DNA of 18,618 nt from NCBI GenBank assembly GCA_023489375.1, contig JAMDCX010000108.1, positions 1 through 18,618 of the forward strand, written 5' to 3'. Positions 6,200 through 13,773 of this stretch are shown here, piece by piece. The notes beneath the pieces were generated by a model. It was not told the origin of the DNA. It was given only the letters and a program-made list of their open reading frames with translations, and did not search any database. A program made the translations under genes and the position numbers. Numbering within the stretch: the stretch's first letter is position 1; every line of letters starts with the position of its first letter. This DNA comes from Planctomycetota bacterium (GTDB lineage: Bacteria; Planctomycetota; Phycisphaerae; WQYP01).

Positions 6200-6844
6200 A
6201 TGTTCAAGATCGCGATCTGGTTCTACATTAGTGTGTTCTTCCTTGAAATGAACCTCATGGCGCTTGGGACGCTGATCAATCCAAATTGGCCCGTGAAGGG
6301 CTTTGGTAATGTCCAGATACTAGCCGGTACGGTGATCGTGGATTTTTTGGGGGCATTGAGTTTGGTCGCGCGGCTGATGACGCTGAAGGCGCCGAAACTT
6401 CGTGAGCCGATTGATTTGCGCAAGACACTTGAGTACTGGAAGCCAGCACACTTCATTGACGGGCCGTACCCACAGATATCGGAGTTTTTCTGGGTCGGTG
6501 GTTTTGCCTTGGCGGTGGCACTCTGGGCATTGCTCCTCATCGCGGCGTTCATCGCTTGGCAGAATGCGCCCTTGCCTGTCGCACTGCGTAACTTACTCCG
6601 GTGCGGCAGTTTATTGTGCGCGACTGGCCTACTTATCTTTTGCGCTTCCATTAGCGAATATTTGGCGATGACCTTTGTCCGTCGCCTGCGTTGGCGCGGC
6701 CCGCCAATGGACCAAAAGCAACTGGATGCCTGGAAGGCCGCGAATCCCGGCGCGCCAATGCCATGGGAGCGCGGGCGTCGTAGCTCCGCAGCAAAAGAGA
6801 AAGATGCAACCGGAAAGGGGGAAATGCCCGGAGATGAGTTATGA
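6200..6844 (+). CDS. Putative membrane immunity protein, 4 TM
   Basis: A 214-aa integral membrane protein beginning 20 nt after the Rhs-toxin stop. Four hydrophobic helices are visible at about 5-25, 38-60, 99-119 and 134-152. A soluble loop lies between helices 2 and 3 (rich in K, R and E, containing KTLEYWKPAHF), and a basic, proline-containing cytoplasmic tail of about 55 residues follows. I do not recognise the family. The position directly behind a toxin-bearing Rhs C-terminus is the usual place of the cognate immunity gene, and the membrane location matches the hydrophobic toxin domain. Its last codons overlap the next gene as ATGA (6841-6844), giving tight coupling. The Shine-Dalgarno is weak, so translation may depend on the upstream gene. 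Confidence 0.55.
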   Translation: MFKIAIWFYISVFFLEMNLMALGTLINPNWPVKGFGNVQILAGTVIVDFLGALSLVARLMTLKAPKLREPIDLRKTLEYWKPAHFIDGPYPQISEFFWVGGFALAVALWALLLIAAFIAWQNAPLPVALRNLLRCGSLLCATGLLIFCASISEYLAMTFVRRLRWRGPPMDQKQLDAWKAANPGAPMPWERGRRSSAAKEKDATGKGEMPGDEL

Positions 6845-7473
6845 CGTGTTGCCACGCCGATCCCATGAGCACGGAAACCATTTATGATTCCGCCGGTAGA
6901 GTCATCGGCACGGATCGCGTCAGCGGCCTGGTCATCACTGTCAGCACCAATTCAGCGGGCGTAGCCTCCGCGACGCTTACCGATGCGGGCGCCGTATACA
7001 GCACCACATCACAGACCCTTAATTTCGCCGGACAGGTGTTAAGCAGCACGGGCACCGATGGCCAGATCACCACGTTTACCTATAACCCACTTGGCCAACA
7101 AGTCGGCAGCACATTGCCCAATGGCGGCACCACCAGCACCGTCTATGACGCCCTTGGCCGCAAAATCTCTTCCACCGATCCCAATGGCCTGACCACCAAT
7201 TATGTCTATGATGCCGCCGGGGATTTAATTCAGACAATATATGCCGATGGCACCACCACTTCCGCCACTTATGACGGTGTGGGCAACAAGATCACCTCCA
7301 CCGATCAGATGAATCAGACCACAACCTACAGCTACAATGTCGCGGGCCAACTTACCGGTGTTACCGAGCCGGCGGTCATCAACCCCGCTACCGGCACGCT
7401 GGTGAATCCGGTCACTACATACACTTACGATCAATTTGGCGGAGATCGAAACGGGGACGCAGCTAGTATTTGA
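6841..7473 (+). pseudogene. Rhs YD-repeat fragment lacking core and toxin
   Basis: A 210-aa frame starting at ATG 6841, with GGAG at 6830-6833 and an ATGA overlap with the preceding gene. An alternative ATG is at 6865. It is filled by YD repeats such as TTFTYNPLGQQVGS, TSTVYDALGRKISS and TNYVYDAAGDLIQT, the beta-strand repeats that form the Rhs shell. Repeat similarity stops at TYTYDQFGG (about 7440). The last residues, GDRNGDAASI, are unrelated and end in a stop. There is no N-terminal delivery domain, core or toxin, so it cannot work as an Rhs toxin alone. It is probably the 5' part of another displaced copy, cut by recombination or deletion. Confidence 0.75.
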
Positions 7474-7915
7474 CGGCGGTCAGCCGCGCACCATCTACTG
7501 CGTTTTTGTTTCGCCCCTGTCAGGAAAATTCCCGTGCCAAAACGGCAGGCGCCGCCTGAATATGTATTGGCGTCTGCCGAATCGGCGGTATACTGCCTCC
7601 AGCAGGTACTGGTGCTGGTAGCGGCCCCGAACTGATCGGCCCTGATCCATACCCGCTGTTTAATTACGAACACACTATGCGATTGACCGAATTTAGTTCG
7701 TCCCGTACCCAGTAGCATAAACATAACCAATTCCCCGCGCAAAACGGAACCCGCTTTCACAAAAGCAATCAACCTGAAACATGTCATACCCGGTAGGATA
7801 TAGCAGCGCGAATCGCATTATGTATCGCAGCTTTAGTGATCTTGGATATCCAAATTTATTGGTATGACAGAGCACCCGGAAGTTGCTCCTTGCCCCTCTG
7901 CGCTTTCGCCCCTAC

Positions 7916-7921
7916 TATAAT
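7916..7921 (+). promoter_or_regulatory. Candidate -10 box for mfd
   Basis: A perfect TATAAT lies about 97 nt before the mfd start. No good -35 is found at 16-18 nt; the nearest, TTGCCC (7890-7895), is 20 nt away. The promoter is therefore only tentative. Confidence 0.35.
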
Positions 7922-7947
7922 TCGCATCGGCCTTGCCGGAAGCCTCC

Positions 7948-7974
7948 ACGAGTAACGGCTGGAGAATTACTCGT
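7948..7974 (+). other. Hairpin in the mfd leader
   Basis: ACGAGTAA (7948-7955) and TTACTCGT (7967-7974) are perfect 8-bp complements with an 11-nt loop, between the candidate -10 box and the mfd start. It may be an RNA stem or an operator. It is not a terminator, because no T-run follows. Confidence 0.5.
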
Positions 7975-8017
7975 ACAGGCATAACCGGATAGTGAGTATA
8001 TTGCCGGTGAAAGAATT

Positions 8018-11000
8018 ATGGCCAATACAAGTGTATCCGATGTGCTGCGCGGCATGGCGGAATCGCCGGTTATCGTGCGTATGGTTGAAGAGCTGTCCCG
8101 CAACCGCTATGTCGGCGTCACCGGGCAATGGGGGTCTTGTGCGCTGGTCGTCGCCGCTCTGGTGCAGGCGCAAATGCGGCGCCCCGTATTAATTATCGCC
8201 GCCCATCTGGATGATGCTGAGGAAGCCATTGACCAATTGGAATTTTTCCGTCCCGGCTGCTCGGCGCGTCTGTTTCCCGCATTTGAAGTGCTGCCCGGCG
8301 AATCCAGCATTTCCCATGAACTTGTTGCCGAACGATTAACCCTGCTGGCGGATATCGGTGCCGACAAGCTCGCGGACTTTTATGTCGCGCCGATTCAAGC
8401 CCTCATGCAGCCGTGTCCGAACCCGGATTTACTGGCTCAACAGCTTATTTCCATCGCGCCGGGCGCAAAAATGGAACGCGATACGTTAATTACATGGCTG
8501 GCGGGCCATGGCTATGTGCGATTAGAAGCGGTGGAAAATCCCGGTGATTTTTCAGTGCGCGGTGATATTCTTGATGTCTGGGCCGCCGGATGCCAGCAAC
8601 CGGCCCGGATCGATTTTTCAGGCGATCAGATTGAGCGCATCCATCATTTTGATCCGGAAACGCTGGGACCTGCCGATCCGGTCGATCTTTTGCGGTTAAG
8701 CGCTCTGGAAAAACGGGCCACCTGGCCGCAGGACCAGACGGTAAATTTTATTTCCACTTTACCGGAAGAAACCCTAATCTGGCTTATTGAGCCACAGGAA
8801 ATTCAGGAACAGGGCCGCAGTTATTGGGATCGTCTGCCGGATGGGCGCGGCCTTTATCCCACGGATGCGATATTCCGTTTGGTTCAAAAATTGGCCTGGG
8901 CCGAAATCCGCCAATTTGGCCGTGATGACCGCACCACCATTGATCTGCCTTGCCGGTCGGTGGAACAATTTGATACCAACCCGGATGCGGCCCTGGCTGA
9001 ATTGGCCGCTCTGGCGGCGGATAATCAGGTGGTGGTGGTATGCCAGAATCCATCCGAGCGCACGCGCTTAACGGATCTCATACAGGTCAAACTTCCGGAG
9101 GTGCTGGATAAAATTACCCTGCCCATCGGCGATCTGGCGGTGGGATTCCGCTGGCAGTTGACCGGCGTGATGGAGAAGACCGATGCGGAGCACACGCCCA
9201 CGGATCAGCAGCACTGGCTGATTATCGTGGCGCATCATGAATTGTTTCATCGCTACCATCAGCGGCAACGCCTGCGGGGCATTCAAGGCGCCCGCCCTAT
9301 TGATCATTTTTTGGATCTGCAGCCCGGTGATATTGTTGTACATGTCCATCATGGCATCGCGCAGTTCAGTGCCATAACTACGCTGAATCGCGATGGCCGG
9401 CAGGCAGAATACCTGACTTTAGTATTCGCCCGCGAGGCGGTGCTGCACGTGCCGATCACACAGGTTCACCTGGTGCAGAAATATGTTGGGGGAGCGCAGG
9501 GACGCCCACCACTATCGGTATTAGGTGGAACGACCTGGAGCCGACAGAAGGAAAAAGCTGCAGAAGCGGTAGAAAAGATGGCTGCGGAAATGCTGGAGGT
9601 GCAGGCGGCGCGGGAGCAATTTCCGGGTTTCGCCTTTAGCGCCGATACCACCGATATGAAGGAATTTGAGAATTCCTTTCCCTTTCAGGCTACGGAAGAT
9701 CAATTGCGCTGTATTGCGGAAATCAAGGAGGACCTGCAAAAAACGCGCCCCATGGATCGGTTACTGTGCGGCGATGTAGGTTACGGAAAAACGGAATTGG
9801 CGATTCGCAGCGCCTTTAAGGTTTGTGAGGACGGCAAACAGGTTGCCGTGCTGGCCCCCACCACTGTGCTGGTGGAACAGCACGAAGCGACCTTCCGCCG
9901 ACGCATGGCGGAGTATCCCTTTGTGATCGAAAGCGTGTCCCGTTTCAAAACTGACCGCAAAATTCATGACATTCTGGATCGCACACGAAAAGGCAAAGTG
10001 GATGTACTGATCGGTACCCATCGGCTTATCAGCAGGGATGTGCAGTTCGCCGATCTGGGATTGGTAGTCATTGATGAAGAACAACGCTTTGGCGTGGAAA
10101 ATAAGGAACGCCTGAAAAAACTGCGGCTAACCGTGGATGTCCTGACTATGACCGCAACCCCCATTCCCCGCACGCTGCACATGAGTCTATTGGGCATCAG
10201 AGATATTTCCAACTTAGCCACACCGCCGCGGGATCGGCGCAGCGTGGTCACGGAAGTCATGGGATGGGAGGGTGCCAGAATCAAACAGGCCATTGAACGC
10301 GAGCTGGCCCGCGATGGGCAGATTTATTTTGTCCATAACCGTGTGTGGAATATTGAATCCGTGGCGGAGCGAATCCAGCGGTTGGTTCCGGAGGCGCGCC
10401 TTGTCATTGGCCACGGCCAGATGCCGGATCATGAACTTGAACAGGTCATGCACACCTTTGTAAAACGCGAAGCCGACATTCTGGTATCCACTACTATTAT
10501 TGAAAGCGGACTGGATATTCCGTCCGCGAATACCATTTTTATTCATGAGGCGGAAACTTTTGGCTTAAGTGATCTGCATCAGTTGCGTGGCCGGGTGGGC
10601 CGCTCCCGTCACCGGGCGTATTGCTATCTGGTTATCGGTCAGGACAAGACGTTAAGTGAAGCGGCGACCAAACGACTCAAGGCTATGGAAGAATATGCGT
10701 CGCTGGGAGCCGGTTTCAAAATTGCGTTACGGGATTTGGAAATACGCGGCGCGGGTAATCTGCTGGGTGATGAACAATCGGGTCATATAGCGGCAGTGGG
10801 GTATGAGTTGTATTGTCAGTTGCTGGAAGAAGCCGTCAAATGCGTGAAAAAGCAGCCCCTTGATCGACCACCGGAAGTGAATATTGACATTGGCATATCC
10901 GGGAGTTTTCCACGCACTTACATTATGGCGGAAAAGCAACGCATGGAACTGTATCGACGCTTATCACGCTGTCACAGCATGGAAGTCATTGAGACCCTGC

Positions 11001-11299
11001 GGCTAGATATTGTCGATGCCTACGGCCCCTTGCCTAAAGCGGCGGAAATACTTTTCCAGCTTACCGAATTGCGCGTGCTGGCGGCCGCCTGGACGATCAC
11101 CAATTTGAGAAGCCAACCTCCGGATCTTGTTTTTACCATGCAGGATTTATCCAGACTCGGTCCGCTTTTAAGTAAAGCACCGGGGTCGTTGCGGCCTGTG
11201 GATCAGAAAGCCATTCACCTGCGGCTACCACCCAATTATTTTGAGGGCCAGACACTGCTGAACGTTTTGCGTAATTTATTGGCCAACCCGCCGCCTTGA
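8018..11299 (+). CDS. mfd: Transcription-repair coupling factor Mfd
   Basis: A 1093-aa Mfd, close to the usual 1100-1180. It binds RNA polymerase stalled at DNA lesions, pushes it off with its translocase and recruits UvrA. The domains are in the usual order. An N-terminal UvrB-like module has a degenerate P-loop (GQWGSC), as expected for the inactive ATPase half. The RNAP-interacting domain lies around 430-490 (LQPGDIVVHVHHGIAQF). The RecG-like helicase lobes carry Walker A GDVGYGKTE (585-593), DEEQR (686-690) and TATP (712-715), then IIESGLDIP and QLRGRVGRS. The C-terminal TRCF domain includes GISGSFPRTYI. The ATG at 8018 follows GGTGAAAG (8006-8013) and is the only start that fits the family. 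It stands alone in its orientation block and is intact, so the Rhs array stops before it. Confidence 0.98.
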   Translation: MANTSVSDVLRGMAESPVIVRMVEELSRNRYVGVTGQWGSCALVVAALVQAQMRRPVLIIAAHLDDAEEAIDQLEFFRPGCSARLFPAFEVLPGESSISHELVAERLTLLADIGADKLADFYVAPIQALMQPCPNPDLLAQQLISIAPGAKMERDTLITWLAGHGYVRLEAVENPGDFSVRGDILDVWAAGCQQPARIDFSGDQIERIHHFDPETLGPADPVDLLRLSALEKRATWPQDQTVNFISTLPEETLIWLIEPQEIQEQGRSYWDRLPDGRGLYPTDAIFRLVQKLAWAEIRQFGRDDRTTIDLPCRSVEQFDTNPDAALAELAALAADNQVVVVCQNPSERTRLTDLIQVKLPEVLDKITLPIGDLAVGFRWQLTGVMEKTDAEHTPTDQQHWLIIVAHHELFHRYHQRQRLRGIQGARPIDHFLDLQPGDIVVHVHHGIAQFSAITTLNRDGRQAEYLTLVFAREAVLHVPITQVHLVQKYVGGAQGRPPLSVLGGTTWSRQKEKAAEAVEKMAAEMLEVQAAREQFPGFAFSADTTDMKEFENSFPFQATEDQLRCIAEIKEDLQKTRPMDRLLCGDVGYGKTELAIRSAFKVCEDGKQVAVLAPTTVLVEQHEATFRRRMAEYPFVIESVSRFKTDRKIHDILDRTRKGKVDVLIGTHRLISRDVQFADLGLVVIDEEQRFGVENKERLKKLRLTVDVLTMTATPIPRTLHMSLLGIRDISNLATPPRDRRSVVTEVMGWEGARIKQAIERELARDGQIYFVHNRVWNIESVAERIQRLVPEARLVIGHGQMPDHELEQVMHTFVKREADILVSTTIIESGLDIPSANTIFIHEAETFGLSDLHQLRGRVGRSRHRAYCYLVIGQDKTLSEAATKRLKAMEEYASLGAGFKIALRDLEIRGAGNLLGDEQSGHIAAVGYELYCQLLEEAVKCVKKQPLDRPPEVNIDIGISGSFPRTYIMAEKQRMELYRRLSRCHSMEVIETLRLDIVDAYGPLPKAAEILFQLTELRVLAAAWTITNLRSQPPDLVFTMQDLSRLGPLLSKAPGSLRPVDQKAIHLRLPPNYFEGQTLLNVLRNLLANPPP

Positions 11300-11492
11300 T
11301 CTGAGATCATCCCTGTATAACCAGTCAAGCTGCAGATGGTATCAGGAATGCCGCTATTATAGCATACCAGGATTTATACTGGGTGACTAAAAATACATAT
11401 TTTATTGCATTTTATTTATTGTCATCGCAGGCACGATTCATGTAACCATTCATAGCCCGGCCACCAAGATCGCCCACCCTGCGGCCGCGCCG

Positions 11493-11513
11493 CAATGAAT
11501 AATGAGTAATGAG
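11493..11513 (+). repeat. TAATGAG heptamer array, inverted copy 1
   Basis: About three tandem heptamers of the form TAATGA(A/G). The 21 bases are the exact reverse complement of 11914-11934, 400 bp away. Confidence 0.85.
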
Positions 11514-11556
11514 ACATTGCGCTGCACTTAAAAAGTACAGGAGTCGCAATGATTAT

Positions 11557-11573
11557 TTGCTCGTTGCTCGTTG
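11557..11573 (+). repeat. TTGCTCG heptamer array, short copy
   Basis: Two and a half copies of TTGCTCG (17 bases). The same 17-mer recurs within 11728-11752. GTCGTG-type words follow at once. Confidence 0.85.
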
Positions 11574-11700
11574 TGACGTCGTGCCGTCGTGGTAAACTCC
11601 GCCCGTCATAACCCGTAAAACCCACGGCCAGCAGGCTGGCCGGCTTAACAGGTAATCGGTGGATTATTCCCCCCCGGCAATCGTTGTTCGTTATTTATAC

Positions 11701-11715
11701 CGTCGTGTCGTTGTG
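11701..11715 (+). repeat. CGTCGTGTCGTTGTG word, copy 1
   Basis: A 15-base word made of GTCGT/GTTGT steps. Its exact reverse complement is at 12501-12515, on the other side of the tRNA. Confidence 0.8.
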
Positions 11716-11727
11716 ATAAATCACTCT

Positions 11728-11752
11728 GTTGCTCGTTGCTCGTTGCTCGTTG
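11728..11752 (+). repeat. GTTGCTC heptamer array, long copy
   Basis: Three and a half tandem copies of the heptamer GTTGCTC (25 bases), the same unit as at 11557-11573. Confidence 0.9.
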
Positions 11753-11876
11753 TTTATCGTATCGTTGTGGCGAAATTGTTTTATTCATTATCTATTAACT
11801 TGTGGCGGCACTATGCTGACGGCAAATTATTCCGGTGGGATAAACCCACCGGCTCGCATCTTTCCCGTCTCTTTTC

Positions 11877-11900
11877 CTAAATGCTAAATGCTAAATGCTA
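11877..11900 (+). repeat. CTAAATG heptamer array
   Basis: Three full copies of CTAAATG plus CTA (24 bases). The unit length is seven, as in the neighbouring arrays, but the sequence is different. Confidence 0.9.
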
Positions 11901-11913
11901 CTCTTGCATTCTA

Positions 11914-11934
11914 CTCATTACTCATTATTCATTG
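11914..11934 (-). repeat. TAATGAG heptamer array, inverted copy 2
   Basis: Reads CTCATTA-CTCATTA-TTCATTG on +. It is the perfect 21-bp reverse complement of 11493-11513. Confidence 0.85.
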
Positions 11935-12144
11935 GTATTTTGATTTAGCGTACCCCAAAGCGTCCCCCACTTATGACGCAGACTTCCAGTCTATCTGGTT
12001 GCCTTCTCTTTGTGAATGTTTACAAACCATTCTGGCTGTCTTTGACGTAAAAACTGCCCCCAAGCTGACGTTTGGACTGCGGGGATACCTTGTTACAGGG
12101 AGTACATCCTATTGGTCTTTACAATTAGCGGCAGCAGAGAAAAA

Positions 12145-12231
12145 CGGAGAGAGTGGGATTCGAACCCACGGTGAGGTTACCCCCACACACGACTTCCAAT
12201 CGTGCTCCTTAAGCCACTCGGACATCTCTCC
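12145..12231 (-). tRNA. tRNA-Ser, anticodon GGA
   Basis: An 87-nt type II tRNA on the minus strand. The acceptor stem is GGAGAGA/TCTCTCC. The anticodon arm is CACGA-TTGGAAG-TCGTG, with anticodon GGA (reads UCC/UCU). A long variable arm of the GGTGAGG/ACCCCC type is present, as required for serine. The T arm is GTGGG-TTCGAAT-CCCAC. The discriminator is G73 (complement of C12145), the expected serine identity base. CCA is not encoded, since the sequence continues with TTTT, so the CCA-adding enzyme must complete it. It is transcribed alone from a promoter about 25-55 bp upstream. Confidence 0.97.
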
Positions 12232-12257
12232 AGAGTTTCGCCGCAGCGCCTGCTACA

Positions 12258-12286
12258 AGATTATCCTTTTATAATCGCAGCGTCAA
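12258..12286 (-). promoter_or_regulatory. Promoter of tRNA-Ser
   Basis: On the minus strand, TTGACG (12286-12281) and TAATCT (12263-12258) are separated by exactly 17 nt. This would start transcription near 12251, about 20 nt before the tRNA 5' end. An overlapping GATAAT at 15-nt spacing is the alternative -10. Confidence 0.65.
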
Positions 12287-12684
12287 TTTAATACCAGACA
12301 TTGCCGGCCGCACGAAAGATCAATCCGCAAGAGCCATCTACAACAGGATAAGATCATAAACGCGCAGACGTCACCTGAATGGGAATATGAGAGTGCCCAT
12401 ATTTTTGAACCAGCGGGCCAAGGATGAGGCGTAATTGCGTGTGTGATCATAATACAGGGATACCCTACGCTCAAAGAACAACCAATTTTCACCACTACGA
12501 CACAACGACACGACGAAATTAATGGCTGCCCCTGGAACTCCCGCCGCCAGAACCCCTTTTTCTCTCGCCGTTACCTGGATACAATACCGCATCTGGGACT
12601 GGCAAGATGGTCTCCATGGGTACTTGGCCGCTGGTGGCGGGGAAACTGTGGTACGCCGGTCAAAAGGTGAAAGGACGTGGTGGT
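12287..12684. other. Non-coding spacer between tRNA-Ser and the reductase gene
   Basis: About 400 bases with no supportable gene. It contains the inverted partner of the 15-base repeat word at 12501-12515, within an ACGACAC-type run. TACAAT at 12580-12585 could be a -10 box for the reductase gene, but no matching -35 is seen. Confidence 0.5.
12501..12515 (-). repeat. CGTCGTGTCGTTGTG word, inverted copy 2
   Basis: Exact reverse complement of 11701-11715. It is part of a slightly longer run of ACGACAC-like heptamers starting near 12496. Confidence 0.8.
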
Positions 12685-13746
12685 ATGGCCGGCACACCGG
12701 AAATATTTGATGTAACGATTATCGGCGGCGGCCCGGTGGGTCTATACGCGGCTTATTATGCCGGGCTGCGGCAAATGAAAACCAAAATAATTGACTCGCT
12801 GGATCAGCTTGGCGGGCAATTGGCCACACTGTACCCGGAAAAATACATTTACGATGTAGCTGGATTTCCGCACGTGGTAGCCCGTGACCTGGTAAAAAAT
12901 CTCATCGAACAGGGTCTGCAATATCATCCCACCGTGCATTTATCGGAAACAGTCCGCACACTGCAACGTCATGCCACCCCGGATTGTTATGTTTTAACAT
13001 CGGAAAAAGGCGAACATTACACCAAAACACTGCTGATTTGCGCCGGGGCCGGGGCCTTTCAGCCTCGAAAAATATCGCTGCCTGGTGCTGCCGCATGGGA
13101 AAGCCGGGGTATTTATTATGCGGTTTCAGCGAAAGAGACTTTTGCGGGCAAGCGATTGCTGATCATCGGCGGCGGGGATTCCGCTTTGGATTGGGCCATG
13201 AATTTGCATGGTACAGCCTCACATATTACCATTATTCATCGTCGCAACCAGTTTCGGGCGCACGAAGACAGTATTGCCAGGGTTTTGGGCATGGGCGTGC
13301 CAATTTTAACATTTTGGGAATTAAAAGAGCTGGTAACAGCCGATAATGTATTACAAGGTGTTATTCTGGTGAATAACCGGAGCCACGAGGTGCGGACCAT
13401 CCAGGTCGATGCGATCTTGCCGCAGCTCGGATTTATCAGCTCGCTGGGGGCTATACATGATTGGCCTATCAAAATTGAAGGCCATAGCATTTTGGTCAAC
13501 CAGCAGATGGAGACCAGCATGAAAGGAATTTTCGCCGCCGGTGATGTTGCGGGATATGCCGGCAAGCTGAAACTAATCGTCACGGGTTTTGGCGAAGCCG
13601 CCACGGCGATCAATTATGCTAAAACGCAACTGGACCCCAAAGCCCGGGCATTTCCCGGGCACAGCAGTGAAATGGTTCCTCAAACTTTAACGACCATTAA
13701 TCCTGGAAAACATGCAACTGTCGAAGAGGTTGATCATTTGCTATAA
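12685..13746 (+). CDS. Ferredoxin/flavodoxin-NADP+ reductase, TrxR-like (YumC type)
   Basis: A 353-aa flavoprotein that moves electrons between NADPH and ferredoxin or flavodoxin in the cytoplasm. The FAD-binding GGGPVG is at 14-19. The family signature QLGGQLATLYPEKYIYDVAG runs over 41-60. The NADP-binding GGGDSA is at 162-167, and the C-terminal FAD contact FAAGDVAGY is near 295-303. The CxxC redox pair of true thioredoxin reductases is absent between YYAVSAKETF and the NADP motif, which separates this type from TrxB. I chose ATG 12685 because AAGGA (12671-12675) precedes it by 9 nt and the FAD motif then falls at the usual distance. The frame is open upstream to 12607, but that part is unlike the family. 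The next gene follows after 27 nt on the same strand. Confidence 0.93.
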   Translation: MAGTPEIFDVTIIGGGPVGLYAAYYAGLRQMKTKIIDSLDQLGGQLATLYPEKYIYDVAGFPHVVARDLVKNLIEQGLQYHPTVHLSETVRTLQRHATPDCYVLTSEKGEHYTKTLLICAGAGAFQPRKISLPGAAAWESRGIYYAVSAKETFAGKRLLIIGGGDSALDWAMNLHGTASHITIIHRRNQFRAHEDSIARVLGMGVPILTFWELKELVTADNVLQGVILVNNRSHEVRTIQVDAILPQLGFISSLGAIHDWPIKIEGHSILVNQQMETSMKGIFAAGDVAGYAGKLKLIVTGFGEAATAINYAKTQLDPKARAFPGHSSEMVPQTLTTINPGKHATVEEVDHLL

Positions 13747-13773
13747 TGATGCAGTGGCTCAGGATGAGCGAAG

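Larger units (their letters stand above)
7474..8017. other. Decayed spacer before mfd
   Basis: No intact gene lies in these 544 bases. The + frame from about 7584 reads GGILPPAGTGAGSGPELIGP and continues to a stop near 7713, a protein-like C-terminus without a start. On the - strand, the frame ending near 7693 contains SGFRFARG, faintly like the C-terminal GFR-x-AR of formylglycine-generating (SUMF1-type) proteins. Both look like broken remnants. The right end holds the mfd leader. Confidence 0.45.
11300..12144. other. Non-coding stretch rich in heptamer repeats
   Basis: No gene is supportable over 845 bases between mfd and the tRNA. Right after mfd come a small palindrome at the stop codon (TGATCT-G-AGATCA, 11297-11309), a weak TGGTAT/ATACCA pair (about 11337-11366) and an AT-rich run; any of these may end mfd transcription. 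From 11493 to 11934 the sequence is built from short tandem heptamers (TAATGAG, GCTCGTT, CTAAATG and GTCGTGT-like words), listed separately. Frames crossing this stretch are repeat-derived. Confidence 0.7.

Noticed and set aside
7693..7875. SUMF1 (formylglycine-generating enzyme) gene end on -
   Set aside because: Only SGFRFARG resembles the family; no RGGSW or cysteine motif, so a gene cannot be claimed.
11297..11309. mfd terminator at TGATCT-G-AGATCA
   Set aside because: The 1-nt centre leaves no room for a loop and no T-run follows; more likely a chance palindrome.
11493..11934. CRISPR array
   Set aside because: Units are 7 bp and directly adjacent, with no 20-40 bp spacers and no cas genes.
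11888..12274. 128-codon + frame containing ESGIRTHGE
   Set aside because: The peptide is the known artefact of reading a tRNA-Ser antisense; the rest is heptamer repeat.
12607..12684. Longer N-terminus for the reductase
   Set aside because: The extra 26 residues are unlike the family; ATG 12685 has the ribosome site and correct FAD motif spacing.
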